Assembly (NCBI GenBank): GCA_947170495.1
Contig: CAMVUB010000020.1
Span: 1 to 46,242 of the forward strand
Direction: 5' to 3'
From: an uncultured Prevotellaceae bacterium
GTDB taxonomy: Bacteria; Bacteroidota; Bacteroidia; Bacteroidales; Bacteroidaceae
DNA: 46,242 nt
The translations under genes and the position numbers were made by a program. This document shows positions 17,474 through 25,938 of this stretch, piece by piece (the first letter of the stretch is position 1; every line of letters begins with the position of its first letter). Below the pieces are notes generated by a model that was not told the origin of the DNA, searched no databases, and worked only from the letters and a program-made list of their open reading frames with translations.

Positions 17474-20400
17474 AGCCGAATATTTATATTCCTTGCCACA
17501 GCGAGCTTCTCCGCATCGGGGTCGGTGGCGATGACTTGCACGTCGCGGTGCACGAGGGCAAAGACGAAGGCTTCCTCGCCCTGCCCGCAATGGGTGATCC
17601 TGTGCTCGGTGCCACCCGTCCACTGGTCGATGGCGGCGGCGTTGGCGAGGATCTCGTTGAGGCGGCGGTTCGCCTCGCGCTCCACGCTGCGCACCTTATA
17701 TTTATATTGGTAACGCACGTAGGGCACCATGGCTTCCACGGTGCAGAACTGCTGCCGCAGCTCGGCGTAATGGCGCACGAAGAGCTGGCGTACGAGGCGC
17801 GTGGTCTCGCGGGGCGTGGTGCCCCAGGCGGTATCGTTAGCGGCGAAGCGCTGTCCGATTTCCAGGTGCATCTTTCCGCGCCGGAAGACGAGTTCATCTT
17901 TGGGCAGGACGTCACCAAGGCCCACGAGGAAGATGGGGAGGATGTCGAGGCCATAGGCCTTGGCGAGATGGAACGCACCCTGATGGAAGCGGTGAATCTC
18001 GCGGTCCTTGGAACGGGTTCCCTCGGGGAAGACGATGATGCTGTAGCCACGCCGGATGAGGCTCTCGAGATGCGGTTGGCTCTGCTCGTAGCCTTCGGAG
18101 ATGGGGTAGAACTCGGCAGCGCGCAGGATGAGGCTGTAGAGCGGGTTGTTCCACACCCATTTCTTCGTGAGGATCACCACCTTGGGGGTGAGGCTGAGGA
18201 CAGCCATTAGGTCGAGTTGCGACTGGTGGTTGCAGACGATGATGGCCGGCCGCTCAAAGGTCTCGCCGTGTGGGTTGTGGACGGTGAACGTGGTGCCGGG
18301 GATGTGGCTGATGTTGAAGTCGGAGATGTCACGCAGGGTCTTGTGGAAGCGCAGGCGGCGCGCCTCGGTATAGCGGCCCAGATGGCTGTAGATGAAGGCG
18401 AAGGGCTGATAGATGAGACCTCCGAAGAGGTAGAAGCAGGAGCAGAAGATGGTGATGAGGAAGCGCTCCATCGTGAGGGGCACCTCGCGCAGCTGCCCGT
18501 GTTCGTGGGTCATCCAGCGGAACACCAGCGGCGGCAGGTAGAAGGCCATCAGCACCACAGTAAACATACCGATGATGACCACCTGTGCCAGCGAGCGCAT
18601 GGCGGGATGCTGGGCGAAGATGAGGGTGCCGACGCCAATGAACATGATGATGGCCGACAGCGCCACGCTCTCCTTGTAGCTGCGCAGGACAGGGCGGCCA
18701 TAGGTGCGTTCGTAGATGAGGCCGTCGGTCATGAAGATGGTGTAGTCGTCGCCCTGACCGAAGATGAAGGTAGCCAGGATGATGTTGACGATATTGAACT
18801 GGATGCCGCACAGCTGCATGATGCCCAGGATCCATATCCACCCTACGGCGAGGGGGAGGAAGGAGAGCAGGCTGAGCTCGATGCTGCCGAAGGAGAGCCA
18901 GAGGAAGAAGAAGACCACGAAACCGCAGACGAAGCCGATGTAGTTGAAGTCATCGGAGAGTGTCGTGGCCAGCGTGCTCTGCAGGTCGCGGCTGTCAAAG
19001 AGGAAGCCTTGCTCGTGGAGGCGCTGACGCCACAGCGCTTTGTCGTTGTCTGTCATGGTGATGCTGTCCTGGACATAGCTGATGACGCGCGCAGGCTGTT
19101 GCTCGGCGGTGAGGATATATTGTCCGCCTACGACATCGGCGATAGGGGCGAAGGCTTCGATGGGTTGGGGTTCCCAGGTCTCGTCGAGCATCGTCAGGAA
19201 GGGCGCGAAGGCCTGCGCGGAGAACCCTTGGCGCTGACCCTCGGCGAGGAGGGCGGTGCGCAGCGTCGCGCCGTGCTTGGCGAGGAGACGCTGCCAGCCC
19301 TCGATGGCGCGCTGCTGGCTGGCCTGCGACGGGATGAGGTGCTGCAGGCTCTTGACGGCGAGGCCCGCAGCCCGCAGGCTGTCGGCCATCTCCTCGGCGC
19401 TTTGCAGGGCTGCATCCACCTCGTCCTTCTCTGCCACCGCCAGCACACCTGTGGCGCCCGCGGACTCCAGTCCGATGTTCAGCAGGGACAGGTTCTCGCG
19501 CTGCTCCTCGGTCATGTAGTTGATGTGCTGCATGTTCGTGTCGAAGGTCGTCTGCAGGCTGAGGTAGAAGAAGAGGGCGGTGAGAAGGAGGAGAAGAGGA
19601 AGACCCACCCCTCTGCCCCTCCCTGTGAGGGATGGGAGTGAATACTTTTGACTAGTCGCTTCCTTTATAGAGAGGGGTTGGGGGGAGGGACTCTTAATGA
19701 GGACGGGCAGGAAGACCAGCACGAAGAAGATGGTGGCCATCAGCACGAGGGCGCCGAGGATGCCGAGGTCGCGCATGGCCTCGGAGTCCATCCATGCCAG
19801 ACAGGCGAAGGCACTCACAGTGGTGATGTTACCCGTCAGCAGGGGAGGCACCATGTCTGCGAGCGCCTTGCGGCGGTCGGGTTCGTGGCGCGTGTGGTCG
19901 AGAAAGTGCAGGGGATAGTTGGCGGCGATGCCGATGAGCACGGAGCCGGTGCCCAGCACGATGACCGACAGCTCATCGCGGTAGAAGCCCATGATGGCGA
20001 TGGCGATGGCGTAGCCGGTGGCGATGGACAGCACCATCCATGCGATGTCGCCAATGCGCCGGAAGCGCAGCCACAGGATGAGCCCGATGAGGAGGATGCT
20101 GATGGTGCCGGCCAGGATTCCGTCGGCCTTGATGCGGTCGGCATTGGTCACGGCGATGAGCGGTGCGCCCACGGCGGTCATGCGGATGGCGGGATGCGCC
20201 TGTTGCAGGCTGTCGATGGCCTCGTCCAAGAGGGCGGCGAGCTGGCGGTTGTTGCCGCTCTCGCTGCTGCCGAAGGGGCTGGTGACGAAGCCGATGCCTG
20301 CCTGGTGGTCGGGGGTGAAGATGATGCCGTCCTCCACGATATAGTCCATGCCGTCGCGCAGGGCGTTCAATCTTGCCAGCACAGGGCTGAAGAGGTGCAG

Positions 20401-20928
20401 CGGGTCATGCTGGATGCTTTGCACCATGAAGCCCGACGTGGGCAGGAGCAGCGTCTGGCGGTCGTCGTCGAGGGCTTGTGCGATATAGTTGGTACGCTCC
20501 AGGAGGCTGTCGGCACGCTGGTAGTCGGCATCGCTCATCAGCAGCGGCGCGTGCGCCATGAGGAACGACACCATGTCGGCCACGCCGCTCTCGTCGGCTT
20601 GCATCTGGACGTCCTTGAGGATGCCAGCCGTATCTACCACCTGTAGCACCTCCTCGAAGTCTGCCATCGCGGCGGCGATGGAGTCTGTGCGTTCCTCCTC
20701 GCTAACAGCGGGGGCCGCGGTGATGATGACGATGCGGTTCTGCCCGCCAATCTGTTGATAGACGGACATATAACGTGCAGCGTCGGCATCGGATGTCAGG
20801 AAGTCTCCAATGTCCTCTTTCACGTGAATGCGCGACGCCATGAAGCCGGCCACGACGAGGATCATCATCCAAAGGATGAGGAGCAGCCAGCGGCGGTGAT
20901 GGAGTCTATCGTAGAGGAGGGTGAACAC
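17440..20928 (-). CDS. MMPL/RND-type exporter fused to a PlsC acyltransferase (APE cluster)
   Basis: Inner-membrane protein of 1162 residues. Residues 1-790 form an MMPL-type exporter: TM1 at 12-31, a large periplasmic domain, a TM bundle at 270-411, a second periplasmic domain from about 460 and a second bundle. Residues 880-1040 form a PlsC acyltransferase with NHQSQLD (900-906, the NHx4D motif) and FPEGTRS (968-974). The last 90 residues contain ITHCGQGEEAFVFALVHRD..IATDPDAEKLAVARN, which looks like part of a Rossmann methyltransferase fold. APE clusters carry an MMPL exporter, and fusions to acyltransferases are known from flexirubin-type clusters. Residues 412-443 (KSPSPQPLSIKEAT...LTGRGRG) are a palindromic-repeat insert in the loop between two TM segments. 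Confidence 0.9.
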   Translation of the reverse strand: MFTLLYDRLHHRRWLLLILWMMILVVAGFMASRIHVKEDIGDFLTSDADAARYMSVYQQIGGQNRIVIITAAPAVSEEERTDSIAAAMADFEEVLQVVDTAGILKDVQMQADESGVADMVSFLMAHAPLLMSDADYQRADSLLERTNYIAQALDDDRQTLLLPTSGFMVQSIQHDPLHLFSPVLARLNALRDGMDYIVEDGIIFTPDHQAGIGFVTSPFGSSESGNNRQLAALLDEAIDSLQQAHPAIRMTAVGAPLIAVTNADRIKADGILAGTISILLIGLILWLRFRRIGDIAWMVLSIATGYAIAIAIMGFYRDELSVIVLGTGSVLIGIAANYPLHFLDHTRHEPDRRKALADMVPPLLTGNITTVSAFACLAWMDSEAMRDLGILGALVLMATIFFVLVFLPVLIKSPSPQPLSIKEATSQKYSLPSLTGRGRGVGLPLLLLLTALFFYLSLQTTFDTNMQHINYMTEEQRENLSLLNIGLESAGATGVLAVAEKDEVDAALQSAEEMADSLRAAGLAVKSLQHLIPSQASQQRAIEGWQRLLAKHGATLRTALLAEGQRQGFSAQAFAPFLTMLDETWEPQPIEAFAPIADVVGGQYILTAEQQPARVISYVQDSITMTDNDKALWRQRLHEQGFLFDSRDLQSTLATTLSDDFNYIGFVCGFVVFFFLWLSFGSIELSLLSFLPLAVGWIWILGIMQLCGIQFNIVNIILATFIFGQGDDYTIFMTDGLIYERTYGRPVLRSYKESVALSAIIMFIGVGTLIFAQHPAMRSLAQVVIIGMFTVVLMAFYLPPLVFRWMTHEHGQLREVPLTMERFLITIFCSCFYLFGGLIYQPFAFIYSHLGRYTEARRLRFHKTLRDISDFNISHIPGTTFTVHNPHGETFERPAIIVCNHQSQLDLMAVLSLTPKVVILTKKWVWNNPLYSLILRAAEFYPISEGYEQSQPHLESLIRRGYSIIVFPEGTRSKDREIHRFHQGAFHLAKAYGLDILPIFLVGLGDVLPKDELVFRRGKMHLEIGQRFAANDTAWGTTPRETTRLVRQLFVRHYAELRQQFCTVEAMVPYVRYQYKYKVRSVEREANRRLNEILANAAAIDQWTGGTEHRITHCGQGEEAFVFALVHRDVQVIATDPDAEKLAVARNINIRLSNLKFEKLKV
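19600..19695. repeat. Family-2 palindromic insert inside the exporter gene
   Basis: Outer inverted segments ACCCCTCT and AGAGGGGT enclose an inner hairpin, CCCTCCCTGTGAGGGATGGG, and ACTTTTGACTAGTC. It is read in frame through the exporter as about 32 residues. C-rich and G-rich flanks are shared with 1099-1135 and 30121-30157. Confidence 0.75.
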
Positions 20929-20936
20929 GCGGTGTG

Positions 20937-20978
20937 GTTTAAAGTTTAAGGTTTATGGTTGAGAGTTGATGGTTTAAA
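20937..20978. repeat. Heptamer tract between glycosyltransferase and exporter genes
   Basis: Six units: GTTTAAA, GTTTAAG, GTTTATG, GTTGAGA, GTTGATG, GTTTAAA. It overlaps the 3' end of the glycosyltransferase gene, giving its C-terminus SLNHQLSTINLKL. Confidence 0.85.
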
Positions 20979-21697
20979 GAATGGAGGAGCATGCGGGGGC
21001 CGCCATAGACGATGGCGAGGAAGCAGAGGATGGTGTTGAGAACGGTGATGCGCAGGAAGTCCAGCGTGGGACGGAAATGCGACACGCGCTCCTCGGGGGC
21101 CGGGTAATAGACACGCACGGGAACGGGGATGATGGGTGTGCCGCGCCAGGCGGTGAACACCAGCAACTCGAGCTCGGCCTCGTAGCGGGCGGTGAGGATG
21201 CGCAAACCGCCGATACCATCGAGGGGGTAGAGGCGATAGCCGGTCTGCGTGTCGGGAATCTTGCGGAGCGTTTGCACCGTGAACCAGAAGTTGCTGAACT
21301 TATTGGCAAAGACGCTGCTGCCCTGCATGTTTTTATCTGTGAAGGAACGGCTGCCCACGATGAGCGCCTCGGGGTGCTGGCGGCTGGCCTCGATGAGCAC
21401 CGTGGCATCCTCGGGGTAGTGCTGGCCGTCGGCATCGAGGGTGAGGACATGCGTGTAGCCGTGGTCCTTCGCCCACTGGAAGCCCGCCTTCAGGGCTCCG
21501 CCCTTGCCGCGGTTCTGGACGTAGGTGAGGATCTCGAAAGCGATGTCTTGCTGCAGGGCGCGGAGGCGGGGCAGCGTGTCGTCGGTGCTGCCATCGTCCA
21601 CCACCAGGACCTCAGGCCACACCGTTACGCTCCGCTGTACGATATCGCACACCGTGAGGGCATTGTTGTAGGTGGGGATGAGGACGAGCAAGCGCAT
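20939..21697 (-). CDS. Family 2 glycosyltransferase (APE cluster)
   Basis: GT-A fold transferase of 252 residues, DPM1/polyprenyl-phosphate-type. Nucleotide-binding motifs are VLIPTYNNALTVCDIV (5-20), VVDDGSTDDT and the metal site DADGQHYPED. The acceptor-side motif is QTGYRLYP. A C-terminal hydrophobic stretch (FLRITVLNTILCFLAIVYG) could associate with the membrane. In APE/flexirubin clusters a GT2 is common and may glycosylate the pigment or its lipid anchor (inference). The final 13 residues are heptamer-repeat translation. It lies 10 bases upstream of the exporter gene. Confidence 0.9.
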   Translation of the reverse strand: MRLLVLIPTYNNALTVCDIVQRSVTVWPEVLVVDDGSTDDTLPRLRALQQDIAFEILTYVQNRGKGGALKAGFQWAKDHGYTHVLTLDADGQHYPEDATVLIEASRQHPEALIVGSRSFTDKNMQGSSVFANKFSNFWFTVQTLRKIPDTQTGYRLYPLDGIGGLRILTARYEAELELLVFTAWRGTPIIPVPVRVYYPAPEERVSHFRPTLDFLRITVLNTILCFLAIVYGGPRMLLHSLNHQLSTINLKL

Positions 21698-21708
21698 GGG
21701 GATGTATC

Positions 21709-21736
21709 GTTTAAAGTTGATGGTTTAAAGTTTAAA
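21709..21736. repeat. Heptamer tract between dehydratase and glycosyltransferase genes
   Basis: Four units: GTTTAAA, GTTGATG, GTTTAAA, GTTTAAA. Confidence 0.8.
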
Positions 21737-22097
21737 GTAATGTGAGGGACATCTTGGTGAAGGTGGAGCGGTCGTTGCGGAGGACGGCCTGCAGGGCTAT
21801 GCCGCCTTCGACCTCGCGGATGCGCGAAAGTTCCACGTTGAGGGTGGGGTCGGTGGTGGGCACGATGATGTCCATGTATTTGATGTTGGCGATGTGGGCG
21901 ACGTGCATGGGACGGCCTTCACGTTCGGACATCAGTTCCTCGACGATGGCCACCTGGCAGACGCCCGGCGTGATGGGATTGCCGGGGAAGTGGGCCTTGT
22001 AGATGGTGTGCTCGGGGTTCAAGGCGATGGTGTATGTGGCAGCGGTACCCTCCGAGGAGGTTGCCGTGATGTGGAAGAAATCGTTCAGTAGTGTCAT
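21732..22097 (-). CDS. Hotdog-fold 3-hydroxyacyl-ACP dehydratase (FabZ-like, APE cluster)
   Basis: A 121-residue single hotdog domain. AHFPGNPITPGVCQVAIVEEL (starting at about 35) is the FabZ active-site signature, with catalytic His36 and an acidic residue around 53-54 on the central helix. It is shorter at the N-terminus than FabZ. It would dehydrate beta-hydroxyacyl intermediates to build the conjugated polyene. It lies six bases from the upstream gene in the operon. A second, more divergent dehydratase is at 28413-28880, matching the two-dehydratase composition of APE clusters. Confidence 0.88.
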   Translation of the reverse strand: MTLLNDFFHITATSSEGTAATYTIALNPEHTIYKAHFPGNPITPGVCQVAIVEELMSEREGRPMHVAHIANIKYMDIIVPTTDPTLNVELSRIREVEGGIALQAVLRNDRSTFTKMSLTLL

Positions 22098-22103
22098 GCG
22101 ACG

Positions 22104-22586
22104 TTATTCTTTGATGCGTTCGAAACGATAGTTGATATGATATTTCAAGTTGTTCAGCAGGAGCGAGTCGGGCAGATAGCTGCACAACTGGCGGCGCTTG
22201 CCGGGCTCGACGGCCTTATCGGCGGCCAGGAGGCGCAGGTCGGCACGCAGGAGGCGACGGATGTACCATTTGTTCATCTGCGGCAGCACGTTCATGACGC
22301 GCACCTTGTCGCCGCAGCAGGTGAAGTCGAAGGCACGGATGCCGAACTCATTCACCACAGATCCCACCAGCCCCTCGTCGGTCTGTCGCACAAGGCAGAT
22401 GCCTGTCAGCGACAGCGTGCCGCGCTCAAGGGTGAAGTTCCAACGTGCGTGGTCGCTGCCCGCCAGCAGGAGCGGGTAGTCAGTCTGTGCCGTTGCGTTT
22501 GGCAGGGCAAGGGCGCAGAAGATGCTAATCAAGACTAAAAGCCTTTGCACTGACGGGTTTGTTTTGTTGGATATGTTGGAACTCAA
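22104..22586 (-). CDS. Exported protein of unknown function in the APE cluster
   Basis: A 160-residue protein with a hydrophobic N-terminal segment (LLVLISIFCALALPNATA), probably a signal peptide. The rest is beta-rich with a Cys pair (FDFTCCGDKVRVMNVLPQMNKW). In APE clusters a DUF3261-type small exported protein is usually encoded beside the LolA-like and exporter genes; this one is in that place, but I cannot confirm the family by eye. It overlaps the LolA-like gene upstream by 62 bases if the first ATG is used. A downstream start would lose the signal peptide, so the long form is kept. Confidence 0.7.
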   Translation of the reverse strand: MSSNISNKTNPSVQRLLVLISIFCALALPNATAQTDYPLLLAGSDHARWNFTLERGTLSLTGICLVRQTDEGLVGSVVNEFGIRAFDFTCCGDKVRVMNVLPQMNKWYIRRLLRADLRLLAADKAVEPGKRRQLCSYLPDSLLLNNLKYHINYRFERIKE

Positions 22587-23208
22587 TTACGGTGGCATCG
22601 CCTGTCGCCTCGGTCATCTCCACCGTCGTGACGATCTTGCGGGCGCGGTCGAAGGTGAGGCGTATGGTCTGGAACATCTTTTTCAGCTGCTTGTCCTTAG
22701 GCGTCAGTACCGCGATATAGCTCTTCTCGGCGATGAGCATCTTGACGCTGAAGTCCTTGGTCTGCGTGAGACAGCGGCCTGTGACACTGCCTGCCATCAG
22801 GCGAACGATCTCCTGAAACACCTGGCTGCTCTTGATGTCGATGCTGTTGCGCTTGCTGCCCTTGGCGATATGCACCTTGTCATCGCTGATGATAAAGGTG
22901 TAGTCGTAGGGCGTCGTATATCTCCACCGTAGCTTGGCCGGTTGTGCAAAGGTCATCGCACCCTGGCTGACCATCTTGTCGTTCATGATGCTCAGGGTCT
23001 TTGTCTGCGTGAAGTCGCACTGTAGGGTCTGGATGTCCTTGGCCGCCGCGTTGATCTCGCTGATGAGCTGTGCCTGCTGCTCAGGGGTCGCAGGCTGCTG
23101 CGCCGCGGCGGTGCCGCAGCTTACGAAGAAGCAGAGGAGGAAAGCCCCTCCCAGCCTCCCCAGGGGGAGGTGACAGAGCGATTGGATATATTTCGTTAGT
23201 AATTTCAT
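22525..23208 (-). CDS. LolA-like periplasmic lipid/lipoprotein carrier (APE cluster)
   Basis: A 227-residue exported protein of the LolA fold, expected to carry the pigment lipid across the periplasm from the exporter. Typical segments are DIQTLQCDFTQTKTLSIMND, GAMTFAQPAKLRWRYTTPYDYTFIISDDKVHI and KMFQTIRLTFD. The frame is open upstream, but the start is set at 23208 (MKLLTKYIQS) because it begins a signal peptide. That signal peptide is odd: residues 13-23 (HLPLGRLGGAF) are encoded by a GC-rich palindrome. Cleavage could be at VSC or after AAA; the former would make it a lipoprotein. Confidence 0.85.
   Translation of the reverse strand: MKLLTKYIQSLCHLPLGRLGGAFLLCFFVSCGTAAAQQPATPEQQAQLISEINAAAKDIQTLQCDFTQTKTLSIMNDKMVSQGAMTFAQPAKLRWRYTTPYDYTFIISDDKVHIAKGSKRNSIDIKSSQVFQEIVRLMAGSVTGRCLTQTKDFSVKMLIAEKSYIAVLTPKDKQLKKMFQTIRLTFDRARKIVTTVEMTEATGDATVIEFQHIQQNKPVSAKAFSLD
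23146..23172. repeat. GC-rich palindromic repeat in the LolA-like signal peptide
   Basis: Arms CCTCCCC (23155-23161) and GGGGAGG (23164-23170) are flanked by a further CCCCTCCC. It is read in frame as part of the signal sequence. Confidence 0.65.
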
Positions 23209-23231
23209 TGTTCTTTCTGATCTCAAGCTCA

Positions 23232-23582
23232 CTATTTTGCGATGAAATAGCAGCCGCCCATAATCAATAATACGCCAATCCATCGGGTAGGGGGTACCTC
23301 TTCGTGGAAAACCAACATCGCGGCAATCATGCCGAAGACGTAGGCCATGCTGGACAGGGGGTAGGCGATGCTGAAGGGGTAGCGTTTCAACATATACATC
23401 CACAGCACGCCGCTGGCCGTGAGGCTGATGCCCGTGGCCAGGAACCACCAGTTGGTGAGCTGCGAGAGCACGAAGGCCCACGTCCATGACGGCTCACCCA
23501 TCGCCTTCAGGGCAATCTTCAACATCACCTGTCCTGCACTGAGCAACAGGCTTTGAACGATGGCTAAGAGGAGGAGTAGCAT
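23232..23582 (-). CDS. Small four-TM drug/metabolite-superfamily (EamA/SMR-like) membrane protein
   Basis: A 116-residue hydrophobic protein with four predicted membrane helices: MLLLLLAIVQSLLLSAG, WWFLATGISLTASGVLWMYML, IAYPLSSMAYVFGMIAAMLVF and WIGVLLIMGGCYFI. The segment YPFSIAYPLSSMAYVFGMI resembles EamA/ArnE-type half-size transporters, which often flip lipid-linked sugars. The frame is open further upstream but the coding region clearly starts at 23582. A possible role is moving a glycosylated lipid intermediate (inference). It sits 23 bases upstream of the LolA-like gene. Confidence 0.85.
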   Translation of the reverse strand: MLLLLLAIVQSLLLSAGQVMLKIALKAMGEPSWTWAFVLSQLTNWWFLATGISLTASGVLWMYMLKRYPFSIAYPLSSMAYVFGMIAAMLVFHEEVPPTRWIGVLLIMGGCYFIAK

Positions 23583-23652
23583 GCTTAGTTTAAAGTTTAA
23601 TGATTCACGGAAAGACACGGACATGAACGGAAAAACACGGAATTTATGTTCA

Positions 23653-25938
23653 TTATGCGCATTCGTTTCCAATATTATTAAGTTCCAGGAGGACGAAGGT
23701 GAAGTCCTTGCCGTTGATGTCGTTGAGGACGAGGAGGCGGCGCAGGGCTTGCGGTTTCTCGTAGCCTGCGATGAGCATGGCCTCGGGCAGCTGCTGGCGG
23801 TGCAGGATGTGTGCCGCTGCATACACGCCCAAGCCAAAGGAGGTGAAGCCGTCGCCGAAGAGGTTTTTGAACTGCAGCAGGGGCGTGTCGGGGAAGAGAC
23901 TGGCGGCGCGTGCGACCTTTTGCGTATCGGCATTGCCCGCAACACTCGTCATGACGGCATCCACGGCTCCGATGGCCTTGGCCTCGGCAGCCAGCTCGGC
24001 GGCTGTAGGCCGGTACATACGTTTGACGGCTGTGAGGCGACACAGCGCAGAGGCTGCGGGCTCGCAACTCATCATGATGCTCACCGCTGTCTCGCCGGCC
24101 ACCTGTCCCGGATTGCCGAAGACGCCGGTTTTGCACAGCATCTGGAAGAAGTCGGGCGTCATCTCATCCTGACCGCTCACGAGGGCCGTGCGGATGCGTC
24201 CCAGCTGCATCTGTGTCCACGCGTCTTCCAGCGCCCCGTCGAAGGAGGCTTCCTTGTGGGCGTAGGTGGCGTTGTAGCCGTGGCATTTGGTGTGGATGCT
24301 GACCAGCGAGCTGATGGTGTTATGGGTCGATTGCATGAAGGGCGTGGGCTTGCAGTTCTCCTCGCCTTCGAAGCAGAGGTGCGACAGCAGGAGCTCTGTG
24401 TTCTCGATGCAGCCGAGGCCCGTGCCGGTGATGATGGCATCGGGGAGCTCCACGCCGCTCTGCTGCATGGCGGTCAGTGCGGTGGCCAAGGCGCGTTTCA
24501 GGAGCTTGCCCATGCGGCGCGACTCACCGGCCGACAGCCATTGCTTGAAGTCGGGGTCGAGGGAGCGGACGTAGGGCTCTTCATATGTGATGGGGCTCTC
24601 TAACCACTGCTCGCTGAGCGGCTCCTGCATGGAGATCTGCGTGGCGGCGGTGAGGTAGAGGCCCGAGGTTGAAACCTCGGGAGTGGTGGCGGAGGGGGTG
24701 GGGGAGATGGTGGTGGAAGGGGCGGGGGGGAGGGTTCCTAAGACGAGGGAGCTGTCGTTGCCGCCGAAGCCGAAGCTGTTGCAGAGGACATGGCGGAGGG
24801 GACGCTGGGGAGTCTGGTTGGTGACGGGGGTGATGCCGTCGTCCATCTGGTGCTGCCAGCCGAGGTTCAGGGGCAGGAACTGCTCCTGCATGGCCAACAG
24901 GCAGATGACGGTCTCGATGCTTCCCGACGCGCTCGTCGTGTGTCCCGTGAAGGACTTGGTGCTGCTCACCGGGGGCAACGCCTCACCGAACAGGCGCATC
25001 ATCGCTTGGCTCTCGCTGGTGTCGTTGTTGGGGGTTCCTGTGCCGTGGGCGTTGATATAGTCGATGTCGGCCGGTTGCAGACCCGCATCGGCCAGTGCCT
25101 CTTGCATCGCCAGATAGGAGCCTTCGCCCCCGGGCGAGGAGGCTGTCTGGTGGAAGGCATCGCAGGCATTGCCATAGCCCTCCAGCACGGCCAGTGGCTG
25201 CGCGCCTCTGCGCTGTGCCGACGCCTCGGTCTCGATGACCAGGAAGGCGGCACCCTCGCCGAGGTTCAAGCCAGCACGTGTGGCATCAAAGGGTCGGCAT
25301 TGCTCGTGGTCGAGAATCATCAGCGAGTTGAAGCCGTTGAGATGGAACATGGTGATGCACTCGCTGCCGCCCACGACGGCTATCTCGCGCTGCCCGCTGC
25401 GCAGCAGGTTGGCGCCGTTGATGATGGCGTTGGCGGCTGAGGAGCAGGCGGTGGAGAGGGTCGTCACGGAGGCGAAGCACCCGAAATGGTCGGCGATGCT
25501 CTCGGTGCAGGCACCGCAGTCGTGCTGCGAGATATATTCCTTGTGCTGCTCGTTCGCCAGGAAGTCCGGGTAGAACTGCTCGGTCATGTCCATGCCACCC
25601 ACTGTCGTGCCCGACACGAAGGCGGCCTGCACCATCTCATCGCTTGTCACGTGTGCCTGCTGCAGGGCTTCCTCCAGCGCCATCATACCCATCAATGCCG
25701 TGCGTGTGGTGGGCTGATTCTCAGGGATATGCATTCGCTGGCGCATCTCCTCGGTGGAGAGTTTTACCTCGCCCACGGGGAACTCGCGATGGGTGGTCTT
25801 TAGATACGTCAAGGCCCCGATGCCGGTTCTGCCAGCTCGGAGCGACGCCAGGGTTTCGGTAGTGTCGAGCCCTATGGCCGACACGATGCCCATACCTGTT
25901 ATGTAGATTTTTTTACTTGGTTCGGTGTTCATTGACAT
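23653..25938 (-). CDS. Ketosynthase fused to a chain-length-factor-like ketosynthase (APE cluster)
   Basis: A 761-residue double protein. Residues 1-402 are a complete FabF-type ketosynthase with Cys165 (TACSSAAN), His298 (NAHGTGTPNND) and His333 (KSFTGHTTSASG). Residues 427-761 resemble the ketosynthase-like chain-length-factor proteins of APE clusters: IITGTGLGCIENTELLL, STHNTISSLVSIHTKCHGYNAT, SGQDEMTPDF and AGYEKP are visible, and an active Cys is not. In other APE clusters these are separate genes. The junction (403-426) contains ATTPEVSTSG from a palindromic insert. The start at 25938 overlaps the ACP gene by 26 bases; an ATG at 25932 is the alternative. Confidence 0.9.
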   Translation of the reverse strand: MSMNTEPSKKIYITGMGIVSAIGLDTTETLASLRAGRTGIGALTYLKTTHREFPVGEVKLSTEEMRQRMHIPENQPTTRTALMGMMALEEALQQAHVTSDEMVQAAFVSGTTVGGMDMTEQFYPDFLANEQHKEYISQHDCGACTESIADHFGCFASVTTLSTACSSAANAIINGANLLRSGQREIAVVGGSECITMFHLNGFNSLMILDHEQCRPFDATRAGLNLGEGAAFLVIETEASAQRRGAQPLAVLEGYGNACDAFHQTASSPGGEGSYLAMQEALADAGLQPADIDYINAHGTGTPNNDTSESQAMMRLFGEALPPVSSTKSFTGHTTSASGSIETVICLLAMQEQFLPLNLGWQHQMDDGITPVTNQTPQRPLRHVLCNSFGFGGNDSSLVLGTLPPAPSTTISPTPSATTPEVSTSGLYLTAATQISMQEPLSEQWLESPITYEEPYVRSLDPDFKQWLSAGESRRMGKLLKRALATALTAMQQSGVELPDAIITGTGLGCIENTELLLSHLCFEGEENCKPTPFMQSTHNTISSLVSIHTKCHGYNATYAHKEASFDGALEDAWTQMQLGRIRTALVSGQDEMTPDFFQMLCKTGVFGNPGQVAGETAVSIMMSCEPAASALCRLTAVKRMYRPTAAELAAEAKAIGAVDAVMTSVAGNADTQKVARAASLFPDTPLLQFKNLFGDGFTSFGLGVYAAAHILHRQQLPEAMLIAGYEKPQALRRLLVLNDINGKDFTFVLLELNNIGNECA
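24662..24690. repeat. Family-1 palindromic insert at the ketosynthase fusion junction
   Basis: Arms CCCGAGGT and ACCTCGGG, loop TGAA, tail AGTGGTGGC. Compared with 12402-12421, arm bases are changed on both sides so that pairing is kept. Confidence 0.9.

Noticed and set aside
17536..20646. Several long plus-strand open frames opposite the exporter
   Set aside because: They are the reverse shadows of the MMPL-acyltransferase gene and their products are Glu/Asp/Val/Gly-rich junk typical of antisense frames.
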